From an uncultured Oscillospiraceae bacterium (GTDB taxonomy: Bacteria > Bacillota > Clostridia > Oscillospirales > Oscillospiraceae): a DNA stretch of 7,296 bases. Positions 1 through 5,784 of this stretch are shown here, in pieces. The translations under genes and the position numbers were made by a program. The stretch spans positions 1-7,296 of the forward strand of contig CAJUSG010000074.1 of assembly GCA_910589085.1 (NCBI GenBank). Reading direction: 5' to 3'. Position 1 is the first letter of the stretch. Every line of letters starts with the position of its first letter. Under the pieces are notes generated by a model. It saw nothing but the letters and a program-made list of their open reading frames with translations. It was not told where the DNA came from and did not search any database.

Positions 1-29
1 GGGCGGAGGGGTTCTTATCTCCAAAACGC

Positions 30-1523
30 TCAGTCCTCCTCCCTGGCCCAGGCCAGGGCACAGCGCACCGCCCGGTTCCAGCCCCGGACCAGCCGCTCCC
101 GGATATCGGCCGGGATGGAGGGGGTGAAAGCCCGCTCCCGGCCCCAGTTGGCCCGGATCTCCTCCAGGTCCTGCCAGTAGCCCACCGCCAGTCCGGCCAG
201 ATAGGCCGCACCCAGGGCCGTGGTCTCTATGCACCGGGGCCGGTCAATCCGGATGTCTGACAGGTCGGACTGGAACTGCATGAGAAAGCTGTTGGCACTG
301 GCCCCGCCGTCCACCTTCAGGGAGGCAATAGGCAGGCCCGACTCCTCCTTCATGGCCAGGAGGAGATCGTTGGTCTGGTAGGCCAGAGACTCCACCACCG
401 CCCGGACCAGGTGCTCCTTGGTCACCCCACGGGTCAGGCCCACGATGGTGCCCCGGGCATAGGGCTCCCAGTAGGGGGCGCCCATCCCCGCGAAGGCGGG
501 CACCACATAGACCCCCCGGGTGTCCTCCACGGCGGTGCAGAAGCCCTCCGATTGGGGGGCGCTGCGCAGCATCCGCAGCTCGTCCCTGAGCCATTGGATG
601 GCCGCCCCCGCCACAAACACGCTGCCCTCCAGGGCGTAGCTCACCGGCTGGCCGGCGCTGGCCGCGATGGTCGTCAGAAGCCCCTTGGTGGACCGGACCG
701 CCTGCCCGCCCGTGTTCATCAGAAGAAAGCCGCCGGTGCCGTAGGTGCTCTTGACATCCCCGGGCTCGAAGCCGCACTGGCCGAAGAGGGCGGCCTGCTG
801 GTCCCCCGCCGCCGCCGCGATGGGGATGGAGCCGCCAAACCGGCCGGTCGCGCCGTAGATATGGCTGGAGGGGTACACCTGGGGCAGCATGGAGGCCGGG
901 ATGCGGAAGTAGTCCAGAATTTCCCGGTCCCAGCACAGCTTATGGATGTCATAGAGCATGGTGCGGGAGGCGTTGGTGCGGTCGGTGGCGTGGACCCGGC
1001 CCTCGGTCAGGTTCCAGATCAGCCAGCTGTCCACCGTGCCGAATTTCAGCTCGCCCCGCTCCGCCCGCGCTCTGGCCCCGGGCACGTGGTCCAGCAGCCA
1101 GGCGATCTTGCTGGCCGAGAAGTAGGCGTCCGGGATCAGGCCGGTCCGCCGACGGATGGCCTCCCACCAGCCGTCCTGCCGCAGGCGGTCGATCCGGTCC
1201 GCTGTCCGGCGGCACTGCCACACAATGGCGTTGTATACCGGCTCCCCCGTCGCCCCGTCCCACACCACGGTGGTCTCCCGCTGGTTGGTGATGCCGATGG
1301 CCGCGATCTCGCCGGCCCGGGCGTCCACCTTCTGCATGGCCTCCATAGTCACCCCCATCTGGGTGGACCAGATCTCCATGGGGTCGTGCTCCACCCAGCC
1401 CGGCTGGGGGTACAGCTGGGGAAATTCCTTCTGGGCCACGCTGCAGATGTTCCCCTGCCGGTCGAAGAGGATGCACCGGGAGCTGGTGGTACCCTGGTCC
1501 ATGGCGATTACATACTTTTTCAT
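30..1523 (-). CDS. glpK: Glycerol kinase (FGGY family)
   Basis: Phosphorylates glycerol with ATP to sn-glycerol 3-phosphate in the cytosol, the entry step of glycerol catabolism and a source of lipid backbone. The 497-aa product matches the usual length of about 500. Visible motifs are the N-terminal phosphate-binding stretch DQGTTSSR (residues 9-16), QRETT (81-85) and W102 at the glycerol site, DAYFS (132-136), GDQQAALFGQ (240-249) with the catalytic-base Asp241, YGTGGFLLMNTG (261-272), and the second FGGY signature GGASANSFLMQFQ (406-418). The frame is open 15 codons further upstream, but the Met at 1523 is chosen because it starts the conserved MKKYVIAMDQGTT and has GGAGGG 6-7 bases before it. 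It lies 19 bp downstream of the GH5 gene, probably in one operon. No glpF, glpD or glpO is in view. The loop at 223-235 lacks the histidine that PTS HPr phosphorylates in lactobacillales-type enzymes. Family assignment is very secure. Confidence 0.97.
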   Translation of the reverse strand: MKKYVIAMDQGTTSSRCILFDRQGNICSVAQKEFPQLYPQPGWVEHDPMEIWSTQMGVTMEAMQKVDARAGEIAAIGITNQRETTVVWDGATGEPVYNAIVWQCRRTADRIDRLRQDGWWEAIRRRTGLIPDAYFSASKIAWLLDHVPGARARAERGELKFGTVDSWLIWNLTEGRVHATDRTNASRTMLYDIHKLCWDREILDYFRIPASMLPQVYPSSHIYGATGRFGGSIPIAAAAGDQQAALFGQCGFEPGDVKSTYGTGGFLLMNTGGQAVRSTKGLLTTIAASAGQPVSYALEGSVFVAGAAIQWLRDELRMLRSAPQSEGFCTAVEDTRGVYVVPAFAGMGAPYWEPYARGTIVGLTRGVTKEHLVRAVVESLAYQTNDLLLAMKEESGLPIASLKVDGGASANSFLMQFQSDLSDIRIDRPRCIETTALGAAYLAGLAVGYWQDLEEIRANWGRERAFTPSIPADIRERLVRGWNRAVRCALAWAREED

Positions 1524-1529
1524 CTCTGT

Positions 1530-1535
1530 CCCTCC
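1530..1535 (-). promoter_or_regulatory. Ribosome binding site of glpK
   Basis: GGAGGG on the minus strand; its GGAGG core (1531-1535) lies 7 bases before the ATG at 1523. It sits inside the 19-bp gap after the GH5 stop codon and decides the glpK start in favour of MKKYVIAM over the in-frame upstream codon at 1568, which lies inside the GH5 gene. Confidence 0.85.
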
Positions 1536-1542
1536 ACAGCCG

Positions 1543-3066
1543 TCAGTTTTGGAAGCGTGAAAATACAAATTGCCCCGATTCGCTCAGGTCCGCCTGGCTC
1601 CAGGGCCGGTCCGGCGGCACGCCGGGCCGGAGCGCGGCCGAGCTCTCCCCCTTGTCGCACAGGGACCAGTTGGCCCAGCTGATTCCCCGCTGGGCCAGAA
1701 AGTCCAGCCACTGGGCCGACTCCGCCAGAAATACCCCGCCGCCGCCGTCCGCACGGCTGGTCCCCCACTCGGAGACAAACACCGGCAGCCCGGAGGCCAG
1801 CGCACCGTCAATCCGCTGGCGCAGGGACTCGCCGTGGGTACCCGCGTAGAAGTGCAGGGTATACATCAGGTTGTCCCCCTCCAGCGGGGACCGGGCCGCC
1901 AGGTGGATATCCTGGCTCCAGGTGGGGCTGCCCACCAGAATCACCCCCCTGGGTGACCGGGCCCGGATTACCTCCACAAGCTGCCGGGCGTAGGGCTTTA
2001 CGTCCCCCTCCCAGGTGATTGCCCCGTTGGGCTCGTTGCAGATCTCATAGAGCACCGCGGGGCTGTTTTGGTAGCGCTCGGCCATCCGGCCGAAGAAGGC
2101 CGATGCCTCCGTCAGGTGGTCCAGGGGGTTTCCGTCGGACAGGATGTGCCAGTCGATGATGACGTACATATCGCAGGCGATGGCGCTGTCCACCGCCTCC
2201 ACCAGCCGCGCCTCCATCCCCACGGGGTCCGTGAGATAGCCCCCCTCCCCGGTGTACATGGCCGCCCGGAAGAGATTGGCGCCGTACTCCGCCGTGTTTT
2301 GGATAGCCTGGCGGCCGGCGTACCCGCCATACCATTGCAGCCCGTGGGTGCTCATCCCCCGGAGCACCACCGGCTCACCCGCCTCGTTGCACAGCTGGGT
2401 CCCCACGACCTGGAGCCAGCCGTTGTCCGACACGCCCCCGCGGACCGCCGGCCCCGCCGGCGGCTGGTCCCGGGGCGGCTCCGGTTGGCCGCCGGCAAGC
2501 CTCAGCGCCTGCCGGAAGAGAACGCAGGCCTCCGCCCGGGTCAGGCCGCTCCGGGGATTGAAATTGCCCGCGCCGTCCCCCCGGATGATGCCGGCTGAGC
2601 AGGCGGCCAGCACCCCCTCGTAGTACCGGCCGTCCACCTGGGAGAAATCCCGGATTTTCACCGAGTCCCGGCTGTAGTCCCCCCGTACCTCCGGCAGAAG
2701 CGCCCGCATCAGAATCTTTACCGCCAGCTGCCGGGAGATGGGCCGGTCGAAGCTCTCCCCCGTGGGCGGGATCTCGTCCCAGTCGTACCACCCCACCTGG
2801 AGCGCCGCCTGAAGCTGGCCCGAGGCCCAGTGGCCTGTCTGGCCCCGGACGGGGGACAGCTGGGCACACCGGGCGGCCACCGACACAAACTGGGCCGCCG
2901 ATATGGGGTCGTTGGGGCCGAAGCGGCCGTCCGGATAGCCCGAGAACAGATCGGACATCTCTAAAACCGCCGGGCCGTACCAGTCCCCCTCCGACACGTC
3001 GGTAAAGGCGGCGGCGGGTCCGGTCAGAATCAGACAGAGCAGCCCCAGAAGAAGGATTCGTTTCAC
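1543..3066 (-). CDS. Secreted SLH-domain endo-beta-1,4-glucanase, GH5 (subfamily 2-like)
   Basis: Predicted cell-surface cellulase/endoglucanase of 507 aa. A signal peptide (KR, then a hydrophobic run, then a Pro-Ala-Ala-Ala cleavage site near residue 20) is followed by three SLH modules (about 21-66, 80-123, 139-188). These normally bind pyruvylated secondary wall polymer and hold the enzyme on the cell wall. A Pro/Gly-rich linker (191-210) leads to a GH5 catalytic domain (about 213-505). The catalytic domain carries HGLQWYG (241-247), FRAAMYT (266-272), DWHIL.DGNP (305-314), the acid/base Glu345 in CNEPNG, WSQD (383-386), LHFYAGTHG (404-412) and the nucleophile Glu433 in SEWGTS. From memory these closely match Bacillus EglS-type GH5_2 enzymes, but here there is no CBM3. 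SLH3 keeps the TRAE motif; SLH1 (ISAAQF) and SLH2 (ISRQLA) are degenerate. The GTG start overlaps the cutC stop by 4 bases; the adjacent GTG at 3069 is equally possible and adds one residue. GH5 activity is secure; the true glucan substrate is not. Confidence 0.93.
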   Translation of the reverse strand: MKRILLLGLLCLILTGPAAAFTDVSEGDWYGPAVLEMSDLFSGYPDGRFGPNDPISAAQFVSVAARCAQLSPVRGQTGHWASGQLQAALQVGWYDWDEIPPTGESFDRPISRQLAVKILMRALLPEVRGDYSRDSVKIRDFSQVDGRYYEGVLAACSAGIIRGDGAGNFNPRSGLTRAEACVLFRQALRLAGGQPEPPRDQPPAGPAVRGGVSDNGWLQVVGTQLCNEAGEPVVLRGMSTHGLQWYGGYAGRQAIQNTAEYGANLFRAAMYTGEGGYLTDPVGMEARLVEAVDSAIACDMYVIIDWHILSDGNPLDHLTEASAFFGRMAERYQNSPAVLYEICNEPNGAITWEGDVKPYARQLVEVIRARSPRGVILVGSPTWSQDIHLAARSPLEGDNLMYTLHFYAGTHGESLRQRIDGALASGLPVFVSEWGTSRADGGGGVFLAESAQWLDFLAQRGISWANWSLCDKGESSAALRPGVPPDRPWSQADLSESGQFVFSRFQN

Positions 3067-3839
3067 CACTGCCGCCCCTCCTCCCCCTCCAGGCTGTGGA
3101 CAAGCTCCGCGCAGGCCCGGAACTCCCTTTCGTCCGTCCGCCAGACCTCGTACTCCGACAGGGTGGGCAGGCCCATGGAGACCCCCTCCCTCCGGTAGAC
3201 CATGCCGCTGTCCGCCGCCCCCGTCCGGGCCGAGGTGTGGAAGACCCGGATGCCGGTGTTGCCGTGGATTTCCAGGATGTTCTGCCGCTTTACCCCCGCA
3301 CCCGCCATCAGGTCGATCCGGCCCGCCCCGCGGATGAACAGCTCCCGCAAAAGCGCCTGACCCTCCGGGGCGCTGGGGGCCTGGCCCGAGGTGAGTATTG
3401 TGCCGCAGCCCAGCCGGACGGCCTCCTCCAGGGCGGCGAAGGGGTCCCGGGTCATGTCGAAGGCCCGGTGGAGGGTGACCTCCAGCCCTTCCGCCCGGGC
3501 CATGAGCCGGGCCATGGCCCCCCCGTCCAGCTCTCCGCCGGGGGTGAGCACCCCCAGCACCACGCCGTCCGCCCCCAGCGCGCGGAAGGCATCTATCTCC
3601 TCCTCCATCTCCTCCAGCTCCGCTTGGCTGTACAGAAAATCGCCAAAGCGGGGGCGGATGAGCACGTTGATCCTTACGGGGCAGTCCCGCCGCACCTGGC
3701 GGAACAGGGCGCGGGAGGGGGTGGTGCCCCCGATGGACAGGTTGGCGCACAGCTCCAGCCGGTCCGCGCCCCCCCGGACCGCCGCCAGGGCGGAGGCGTG
3801 GGAGTCTACACAGCCCTCTATCAGCGGGATGTTCTTCAT
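3063..3839 (-). CDS. cutC: CutC family protein (PF03932, putative copper homeostasis)
   Basis: A 258-aa TIM-barrel protein of the CutC family, cytosolic with no signal peptide. Conserved blocks are visible in order: GADRLELC (24-31), GGTTPS (37-42), IRPR.GDF (61-68), HRAFD (124-128), LTSGQ (149-153) and MAGAGV (168-173). The family usually runs to about 200-250 aa, so this is full length with a slightly extended C-terminus. The name comes from a copper-sensitivity phenotype in E. coli that has since been questioned. Copper binding has been reported for some homologues, but the biochemical function is unsettled, so 'copper homeostasis' should be read as a label. It is unrelated to choline TMA-lyase, which shares the symbol. 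ATG at 3839 follows AAGGAG with 6-base spacing. It is the first gene of an apparent operon with the GH5 glucanase (4-bp overlap) and glpK. Confidence 0.93.
   Translation of the reverse strand: MKNIPLIEGCVDSHASALAAVRGGADRLELCANLSIGGTTPSRALFRQVRRDCPVRINVLIRPRFGDFLYSQAELEEMEEEIDAFRALGADGVVLGVLTPGGELDGGAMARLMARAEGLEVTLHRAFDMTRDPFAALEEAVRLGCGTILTSGQAPSAPEGQALLRELFIRGAGRIDLMAGAGVKRQNILEIHGNTGIRVFHTSARTGAADSGMVYRREGVSMGLPTLSEYEVWRTDEREFRACAELVHSLEGEEGRQW
3077..3084 (-). promoter_or_regulatory. Ribosome binding site of the GH5 gene
   Basis: GGAGGAGG on the minus strand lies inside the last codons of cutC. It is 7 bases from the GTG at 3069 and 10 bases from the GTG at 3066, so spacing slightly favours the first and the GTGA stop/start overlap favours the second. 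It supports starting the glucanase at this signal peptide rather than at any start codon further upstream in the open frame, which runs antiparallel in reading to the cutC codons. Confidence 0.75.
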
Positions 3840-3845
3840 GATAAG

Positions 3846-3851
3846 CTCCTT
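3846..3851 (-). promoter_or_regulatory. Ribosome binding site of cutC
   Basis: AAGGAG on the minus strand, 6 bases before the ATG at 3839. Only nine bases separate it from the T tract of the upstream terminator. Confidence 0.8.
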
Positions 3852-3860
3852 TCCAACCGG

Positions 3861-3889
3861 AAAAAAGGCGCCCGCGGGGGGCGCCTTTT
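3861..3889 (-). terminator. Intrinsic terminator after the pyrophosphatase gene
   Basis: A perfect hairpin: arms AAAAGGCGCCC (3863-3873) and GGGCGCCTTTT (3879-3889) with a 5-base loop. Read on the minus strand, the stem is GC-rich and is followed directly by a run of six T (3866-3861), the classic Rho-independent form. It lies 22 bases after the pyrophosphatase stop codon and 21 bases before cutC, so it should end or attenuate the pyrophosphatase transcript. Confidence 0.9.
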
Positions 3890-3911
3890 CCTGAAAAGCC
3901 GTAACGGCCTC

Positions 3912-5582
3912 TTACTCCTGCTCCTGCTTGATGGCGTTGATGAGGGCGGGGATCATCTGCTTCTTCCGGCTGACCACCCCGGGGAGGGTGGCCACGCCGT
4001 TCTCCAGCGCGGTGTGGAAGGTCTTCTCCACCAGCTCCGCGGCTCCCGCCCCCGCCATGAGCAACTCGGTGCTGGAGTTGCGCACGTCGGTGAACATGTA
4101 GAAGATGTAGTCCAGCTGCTGCTTGGCCAGCGCCTCGGGGAGGTAGGGCCCCACAAGCGCCTGGGCCGCCCTGCGGTTCTTCTCGGTCATGTAGCTGCCC
4201 TGGCCCACCCCGAAGCGGACATCTCCGCTGGTGAAGATCTTATAGTCCCCGTTAAAGACCTCCTCCGCCGTCTTGCCCGACACGTCGCCGCCGTGGGCGA
4301 ACATCTCGTCGGCATACTCCTCCAGGTCCACGCCGGCCAGCTCGGCCAGCGCCCGGGCCGCCCGCTCGTCGGCGGGGGTGCAGGTGGGACTGCGGAACAT
4401 CAGAGTGTCGGACAAAATGGCCGACAGCAGCAGTCCGGCGGTGGTGGGGTCGATCTCCACATCGTTCTCCCGGTACATCTGGTAGACGATGGTGCAGGTG
4501 CAGCCCACGGGCACGTTGCGGAAGTATACCGGCCCCTCCGTCTCCATTGCGCCGATGCGGTGGTGGTCGATGATCTCCAGCACCTCGGCCTCCTCGATGC
4601 CCTCCACCGCCTGGCCCTTCTCGTTGTGGTCCACCAGGATCAGCTGCTTCTTGTGCAGGTTCAGCAGATTCCGGCGGGAGACCACCCCGATGTATTTCCC
4701 GTCGTCGTCCAGCACCGGAAAGTACCGGAAGCGCACCGCCGCCATCACCTTGGTGGCCGCCTCCACCGGGGTGTGGAGGGTGAAGGTGAGGAGGTTTTCC
4801 CGGGTCATGTAGTGGCGGACGGGGACCGCCTGGCTCAGCATCTGGCCGGCCACGTAGGTGCTGGTGCTGGTGGTGATGACTATGCAGCCCTTCTCCTCGG
4901 CCAGCATCTGCATGGTGCGGGACACCTTGCTGCTGGCGCACACGATGATGCACCCGGCGTCCATCTCCAGGGCGGCCAGCTGGCTGTCCCCCCGGTTGCT
5001 CACAATGACAATGTCCCCCGGGCTGATGGACTTCTCAATCTGCTCGGCGCTGCCCGAGCCGATGATGACCCGCCCCTCCACCGTCTTGCCCGACACATCC
5101 CCCACCAGAACGGTGCCGTCCAGTATGTCGATCAGGTTCTGGTAGCTGGTCCTGGCGATCTCCAGGCTGTGGGGGTCGATGCCGTCCATGTTGGCGGTGG
5201 CCACGTCCTTCACCGTGATGACCCCCTGCAGGTTCTGCTCCCCGTCCACCACGCACAGGGTGTCCAGCTGCTGGTCCCGCATGGTCATCCAGGCCCGGCG
5301 CAGGCTCATCTCTCCGTCTACCCCCTCCGCCGGGCGGATATCCACGTCCCGGATATGGGGGCTTACGTCGGTATAGAGCTGGGGCTGGGGGACCTTGAAG
5401 TAGTCCAGCACAAATTCCGTCTCCCGGTTCAGCAGCCCCGCCCGGCAGGGCTTGCAGGGGTGCTCCGGGTCCAGGATATTCTTCAGCCTGCTGTAGGCAA
5501 TGGCGGAACAGATGGAATCCGTGTCCGGATTGCGGTGCCCGATCACCTTGATCGGGCGGGGGGAGCCTGTCTGAACATTCAT
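3912..5582 (-). CDS. ppaC: Manganese-dependent inorganic pyrophosphatase with CBS-DRTGG-CBS regulatory insert (family II)
   Basis: Hydrolyses PPi to two phosphates in the cytosol, pulling biosynthetic reactions forward. The 556-aa protein is much longer than plain family II enzymes (about 310) because a regulatory insert splits the DHH domain. Order: DHH part 1 with HRNPDTDS (16-23; metal ligands His16, Asp20, Asp22), CBS1 (about 70-135), a DRTGG-like domain (about 140-250), CBS2 (about 252-310), DHH part 2 with VDHNE (317-321), DHH (339-341) and SDT (391-393), then DHHA2 (about 425-555) with the substrate-binding SRKKQ (538-542). Known CBS-PPases are inhibited by AMP/ADP and activated by ATP, and the DRTGG form also binds diadenosine polyphosphates; the same is inferred here. 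The Met at 5582 is preferred because GAGG lies 6 bases upstream; an ATG four codons earlier (5594) is also open but has poor SD. It is a single-gene unit with its own promoter and terminator. Confidence 0.96.
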   Translation of the reverse strand: MNVQTGSPRPIKVIGHRNPDTDSICSAIAYSRLKNILDPEHPCKPCRAGLLNRETEFVLDYFKVPQPQLYTDVSPHIRDVDIRPAEGVDGEMSLRRAWMTMRDQQLDTLCVVDGEQNLQGVITVKDVATANMDGIDPHSLEIARTSYQNLIDILDGTVLVGDVSGKTVEGRVIIGSGSAEQIEKSISPGDIVIVSNRGDSQLAALEMDAGCIIVCASSKVSRTMQMLAEEKGCIVITTSTSTYVAGQMLSQAVPVRHYMTRENLLTFTLHTPVEAATKVMAAVRFRYFPVLDDDGKYIGVVSRRNLLNLHKKQLILVDHNEKGQAVEGIEEAEVLEIIDHHRIGAMETEGPVYFRNVPVGCTCTIVYQMYRENDVEIDPTTAGLLLSAILSDTLMFRSPTCTPADERAARALAELAGVDLEEYADEMFAHGGDVSGKTAEEVFNGDYKIFTSGDVRFGVGQGSYMTEKNRRAAQALVGPYLPEALAKQQLDYIFYMFTDVRNSSTELLMAGAGAAELVEKTFHTALENGVATLPGVVSRKKQMIPALINAIKQEQE

Positions 5583-5585
5583 AGC

Positions 5586-5592
5586 TTTCCTC
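5586..5592 (-). promoter_or_regulatory. Ribosome binding site of the pyrophosphatase gene
   Basis: GAGGAAA on the minus strand, with GAGG at 5589-5592 lying 6 bases before the ATG at 5582. It overlaps the alternative in-frame ATG at 5594, which itself is preceded only by GAAGAA; this supports the shorter protein. Confidence 0.65.
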
Positions 5593-5608
5593 ATTTCTTC
5601 AGGGGGCT

Positions 5609-5662
5609 GCGCTCTTCACAGCGCGCGTTCCAGCAAGAGCCGGCAGATTTCCATCCGCCGGC
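5609..5662 (-). promoter_or_regulatory. Structured 5' leader of the pyrophosphatase mRNA (two hairpins)
   Basis: Between the promoter and the start codon the transcript would carry a leader of about 113 nt. A 10-bp stem (5653-5662 with 5639-5648, one G-U pair) closes a GGAA loop, which fits the stable GNRA tetraloop class. A second, shorter stem GCGCT/AGCGC with a 6-nt loop spans 5609-5624. An alternative pairing, GCTCTT (5635-5640) with AAGAGC (5611-5616), would exclude the second hairpin and fray the first. I do not recognise a known riboswitch class. The structure is seen directly; a regulatory role is only inferred. Confidence 0.45.
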
Positions 5663-5702
5663 CCGTTTGTTCTATGTAGGTGGGTACGGTGTTCTCGCCT
5701 TA

Positions 5703-5731
5703 AATATACCATGCTTTTCCGCCGGTGTCCA
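5703..5731 (-). promoter_or_regulatory. Sigma-A-type promoter for the pyrophosphatase gene
   Basis: On the minus strand, TGGACA (5726-5731, one mismatch to TTGACA) is separated by exactly 17 bases from TATATT (5703-5708, one mismatch to TATAAT). An A-rich stretch upstream resembles an UP element. Transcription should begin near 5696, giving a leader of about 113 nt before the start codon. The AT-rich composition stands out against the GC-rich surroundings. Confidence 0.82.
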
Positions 5732-5733
5732 GT

Positions 5734-5758
5734 TTTTTTGTTAATTGTTTACAAAAAA
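5734..5758. repeat. AT-rich inverted repeat upstream of the promoter
   Basis: Arms TTTTTTGT (5734-5741) and ACAAAAAA (5751-5758) are perfectly complementary around a 9-base spacer. Within it, TTGTTAA-TTG-TTTACAA (5738-5754) is an imperfect 17-bp palindrome. It sits just upstream of the -35 element and overlaps the T tract of the VWA-gene terminator, so it could be part of that terminator, an UP element or an operator. Confidence 0.5.
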
Positions 5759-5784
5759 GCCGCCTACCGCGCCAGCAGCTTCTT
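5753..5784 (-). terminator. Probable intrinsic terminator overlapping the VWA stop codon
   Basis: On the minus strand the last codons AAGAAGCTGC (5784-5775) can pair with GCGGCTTTTT (5763-5754), using two G-U wobbles, around an 11-nt loop that contains the TAG stop. The descending side runs into a run of six T. The stem is weaker than the one at 3861-3889, so termination may be partial; the separate promoter just downstream is consistent with a unit boundary here. Confidence 0.55.

Noticed and set aside
238..245. Non-canonical MIDAS in the VWA protein (DSGGS; residue numbers given) as a sign of inactivation
   Set aside because: From memory DxGxS is the usual form in the COG3825-like family, and the other motifs (YFHNCPY, TGDAQMS) are intact.
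411..1682. A 423-codon plus-strand open frame opposite glpK
   Set aside because: It has low-complexity composition and runs antisense to unmistakable glycerol kinase codons; it shows no recognisable domain.
1543..3750. Extending the glucanase upstream to a 735-residue protein
   Set aside because: The upstream 228 or so residues are an out-of-frame reading of cutC. The signal peptide and GGAGGAGG site at about 3066-3084 mark the true start; automated callers could err here.
3840..3848. TTATCAT near the cutC start as a -10 element
   Set aside because: It overlaps the start codon and would leave no ribosome binding site on the transcript.
4252..4953. A 233-codon minus-strand frame inside the pyrophosphatase gene
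   Set aside because: It is out of frame with the conserved DHH/CBS protein and is His/Gly/Pro-rich shadow sequence.
5619..5635. TGGAACGCGCG on the minus strand, resembling part of a T-box sequence (TGGNACCGCG)
   Set aside because: There is a base missing from the consensus, the preceding AGGG is absent, no specifier-stem features or terminator follow, and a pyrophosphatase gene is an unlikely T-box target.
3096..5744. An 882-codon open frame on the plus strand
   Set aside because: It lies antisense to both cutC and the pyrophosphatase gene, has a G/A/H/P-rich composition without family motifs, and is explained by high GC at third codon positions of the conserved minus-strand genes.
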